From assembly GCF_019059575.1 (NCBI RefSeq), contig NW_024881850.1:186001-250000 (forward strand): a stretch of DNA of 64,000 nucleotides. The letters are read 5' to 3'. The DNA comes from Amphibalanus amphitrite (Eukaryota; Arthropoda; Thecostraca; Balanomorpha; Balanidae). This document shows, in pieces, positions 60,840-64,000 of this stretch. Numbering within the stretch: the stretch's first letter is position 1; each line of letters starts with the position of its first letter. The position numbers were made by a program, and so were the translations under genes. Under the pieces are notes generated by a model. It was not told the DNA's origin, did no database searches, and saw nothing but the letters and a program-made list of their open reading frames with translations.

Positions 60840-63800
60840 GAGGTCTCGGCTTACGCGGAGAGGTCGTCGTTCTAAGTAAGGTGCAGCGACTCACAACAGA
60901 AAGCAGCGAATTACCTTCTTCGAGATGTCTGAGATGTGCACAAACTCTTACCGTTGATCTATATTGGACTTAGGTTTTTGCTATGGCAGGTGAAAATAAT
61001 ATAGCTGGAAAATCGGTCCTCTTAAAGTGACCATCCCACCTTAACATTAGCTTTGAGTTAAGATAGGATACAGGCCTCTCAAACGCGTTATACATAGGCC
61101 GGGTCGGGCCGGGCAGGGCCGCTCATACTTAGATTTTTCCGTTATAATGAAAAGACTCACTTTGCGCTCGCTCGAAATAAGGTATGGACAACCCTGTGTC
61201 CTGCCGCACTATAGTGATTGACTAGCTAACGCTGGTACAGCCGGAACTGCTCAAGCAACCTACCCAATCACCGTTCCCGCTCTAGGGAGAACCTAGCGCT
61301 CCTGCAGGGGGCCGCCCCAGGTCTCCCTCTCCGGTCATATCCCAAAGAAAGAGCGGCACTGATGGTTTGCGGCGTGCTCTCGTCTGCGATGACTTGTTTC
61401 CAGAGCATTTCACGGCATTGAGGGGCCTACATCATATGCGGGCCTTTGTTGGTTATAAGTATACTGGCTTTTTGGGGCTCCACGCGGTATCCGGACTCCT
61501 GAGGGTCCGCACTGGCGTTTGATGGACTCGCGCCGAGCTCCGCGGGCCTAAAAAAAACGTTGCTCATGTTTCGAGCAAATGCTTTATTGATAGTTTCTTC
61601 TCTAACATTTTGTGACGGATTTGAGAAAGAAAAAACCTATACCTAAGAATTCAACTTCATGCATGGGCAATGGGGAACGCCTCGGGAAGACATTTGAGGA
61701 AATTGAGAGGCACCGATCAGAAAATTATGCATGCATAATTTTCCCGATTGAGACCAGACAGTTGTTCACCCTATAGGATAGTATAGGAAACCATGAGCCG
61801 TGCGGGCTATACCTGGCAAGGAATTTAACAGTTCTTTTCCCACTGATATTATTAGAATATTTAACGGAAGACCCTGAAATAATGTAACGCTGGCGATGCA
61901 CGTAGCCAGGAAAATGGCCTCAAATGCATCCGGATCCGCACCGCATTGTACCGTTTTGTTCAAATGAGGCATTGAGTGGAACTGCGCATTATGCGTGCAC
62001 CGTTACCCTTAACGCTAAGCCCTGACCCATTAATCATGTCCACCGTGTTAAGATTACCTGAAACTTCTTGGAGGTAAGCTATGGTATTTCTGAGCATGAT
62101 TAATAATGTAAATAGATGAAAGAAATAATAGAAATATAGAAAGAAAAATATAGAAAAATATAGAAAAATATAGAAAGAAATAATAGAAAGAAAGAAATAG
62201 AAAAATCATTCTTATTCTGATGACGGTGCAATATCGAAATATATCAATTTAGTTTTAATTATATCAATTTGCAACATATAACATGAGCATAAGGTTATTC
62301 ACTCTATTTACATTACCTGAAACGTTTGTGATTGTTGTTCTAAAATTTACTTTTTTACCACGGATACACCGACATAGGAATTTTGAGGCAGAGGTTGAGG
62401 TCTAGACGAGCTTGCTTATGCAAGGTCAATCGATTCGAGCTCCTTTGTCTGTGACATTCGCACATCTGTCTGGTACACGACCAACATCGTGACTACAGCC
62501 ACCTGCGGTTAGGAAAACGTGACGACCACCGCCGTATTGTCAGAGCCATAGTTGTCAACCAAGTGTGGCGGTGTGTTTGAAACAGGCCCGTTTGGCTACC
62601 GGTGCACAGATGTAAAGGGTTCCGGCGCCCTTTTTATGAAACGCAGCTTCAAAGATTTCGACCATACTGTTGCGTCTCATCAGTTCTAGGCTAATAAATG
62701 CATTAGAATTTTAAACTCCAATTTAAAAAATAAACCTTGAGCTAGCACAGTAGTTAGCCGCCGGTAACCGTTATCTATTTGTAGAAAATCAGTGCATGCT
62801 GATTAAATTTTTAATTATAAGCCTGCAACTACGACAAAGAGCACTGTCGGCGCGTACTCAGACTATTTAACTGGAAATTTCCTCATTGTGGCTGTGAAGC
62901 TCATGAACTTGACTGAGGACAATGAATGACCGTAGACTCACCAAGGTAACAAAGGAAATAGATCCGTGTTGATGCTTTGCATCGAATGCCTGCGTGTTGC
63001 TGTGCATAAAGAGTGTCACAATGGGTGGGTCACCCGTCGACAGTGCTTGAGATATGCTAATAAACTCAAAAGAAAAGGGCGAAGCTAGAATTGTGAAGTG
63101 TGTATTGTGCGTACAGGGTGTCCCAGAATTACCCGAACATTGTTAATTAGCGTATAAAATAAGGCAAACATGATTGCGCTTTTTTTCTTTTTATCGTCCT
63201 ATATAGTCAACTAGGGTGGCTGTGAAATAGCACATGCAATAGATACACTTGTTACAAGATCAGCCGACAATTATGGAAAATGCCAGCATTGCTGGACTCA
63301 TTTGTTTTACGGGTCTCCCGAAACTGGGTGTAGGCCTTCTTTGACCTCTTGCCGAAGGATAATACGATCGTATAAGATGAACTTAACATCAAAGTGTTCC
63401 CAGGCCATAAGGCATTATCCCCCAAACCAAAAATTTCTGCCTACACCATTTTTGCCGCGTTTTTTACATCTGAAGTGGAGAAGCTGTGTCTGAACATGGC
63501 GCGATCTTTGGCTTCCAACAGATTTGATTTCCAAAACAAACCCTTTCATGGCCATTTGGTTCACGCATCCAGTTTTTGTACTGGTAGAATATTACCGCAG
63601 TAGCACTCTGTGCTAGCGGTTGTCTATGGGCCATCAGATCAAGCTCAATGAGTTCACGGTGGCTCAAAATATCTCACAGTTTGATTTTGGACGGGTGCCT
63701 GGCCGTCTCTGCTGTTGGGGCGTTGTAGCCATCTGACGTTCACACACGCCTTTTTCGGGCGGTAGAATACTTTCGTTAGACCACAAAGTGTGCTTCAATA

Positions 63801-64000
63801 TACTTTTTTGTTGTATAGGTATGTTATGTTTTGGGATGAATTGTAGTGATTTTCGCTGCTTTTCCCGTAGTTCTTGCATATTTTTTTTTAGGCGGAGGAC
63901 CCCAAATTCCAAAATTTTGTCGAAGATAGTGGTGCAAAATAGACTGATATTTTCTTAGATAATCCTGATGTATCGTTTGGCTAGTTTTTAGCTAGATCGG
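60840..64000. other. Repeat fragments and unassigned sequence at the right end
   Basis: 61025-61070 is a fragment of the AGGGACCCTCCCACCTT MITE family. 61090-61190 is related to the GCTCGC repeat of 41346-41610. About 62120-62215 has reiterated AGAAATATAGAAA simple sequence. 63114-63140 carries the TACAGGGTGTCCCAGAATTACC repeat end also found near 38830. No supported gene. Confidence 0.4.

Overview
The window is animal nuclear DNA, probably from an arthropod and possibly a crustacean. It has GT-AG introns, TATA boxes with a CAGT-type initiator 32-33 bp downstream, AATAAA signals, SINE-like retroposons and very many non-autonomous DNA transposons. No bacterial or phage organisation is visible. 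The phylum is inferred; no conserved marker gene is present to fix it.

Genes. The real coding content is one family of small secreted proteins rich in Gly, His and Pro. Complete or nearly complete members lie at 4224-5081 (-) and 10505-11362 (+), which are two copies of one 70-residue gene, and at 26855-30404 (+, 285 aa), 44178-47320 (-, 127 aa) and 54752-57687 (-, 392 aa). The 3' exon of another member is at 84-303 (+), and an orphan promoter with exon 1 is at 19333-19420 (-). All complete members share one design. Exon 1 is exactly four codons, followed by a phase-0 intron. Exon 2 carries the rest of the signal peptide and a mature start with an aromatic residue. A phase-2 intron follows. 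Exon 3 opens with a P-I-V/I-[VI]-x-P motif and, in the longer members, continues into HVHVH, Pro/Glu/His and Gly/His blocks broken by short Ile/Val islands. The family looks like a set of modular extracellular structural (cuticle-, adhesive- or jaw-like) proteins; function is inferred from composition only.

Layout. 1-303: 3' end of family gene 1. 543-6241 and 9345-15050: arms of a very large inverted duplication (about 5.7 kb each, 3.1 kb spacer), each arm holding one copy of the 70-aa gene. 15-26 kb: repeats plus the orphan exon 1, a 1.5-kb TIR element and a decayed unidentified reading frame. 26.8-30.4 kb: the 285-aa gene. 31-43 kb: a dense mosaic of nested repeats, minisatellites, a TIR insertion, SINE pieces and a perfect palindrome. 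44-47.3 kb and 54.7-57.7 kb: the 127-aa and 392-aa genes. 48-52 kb and 58-64 kb: more repeats.

The most striking non-genic signal is a dispersed family of 0.86-1.2 kb elements bounded by TTAA (piggyBac-like MITEs) with CCC[TG]CG ends. Their interiors are packed with AGGTCA/TGACCT nuclear-receptor half-sites. Four copies keep a composite of a 1-bp-spaced palindrome AGGTCANTGACCT (the consensus ecdysone-receptor-type IR1 site) next to a TGACGTCA (CRE) site. In several copies the terminal sequence word differs from copy to copy but is matched between the two ends of the same copy.
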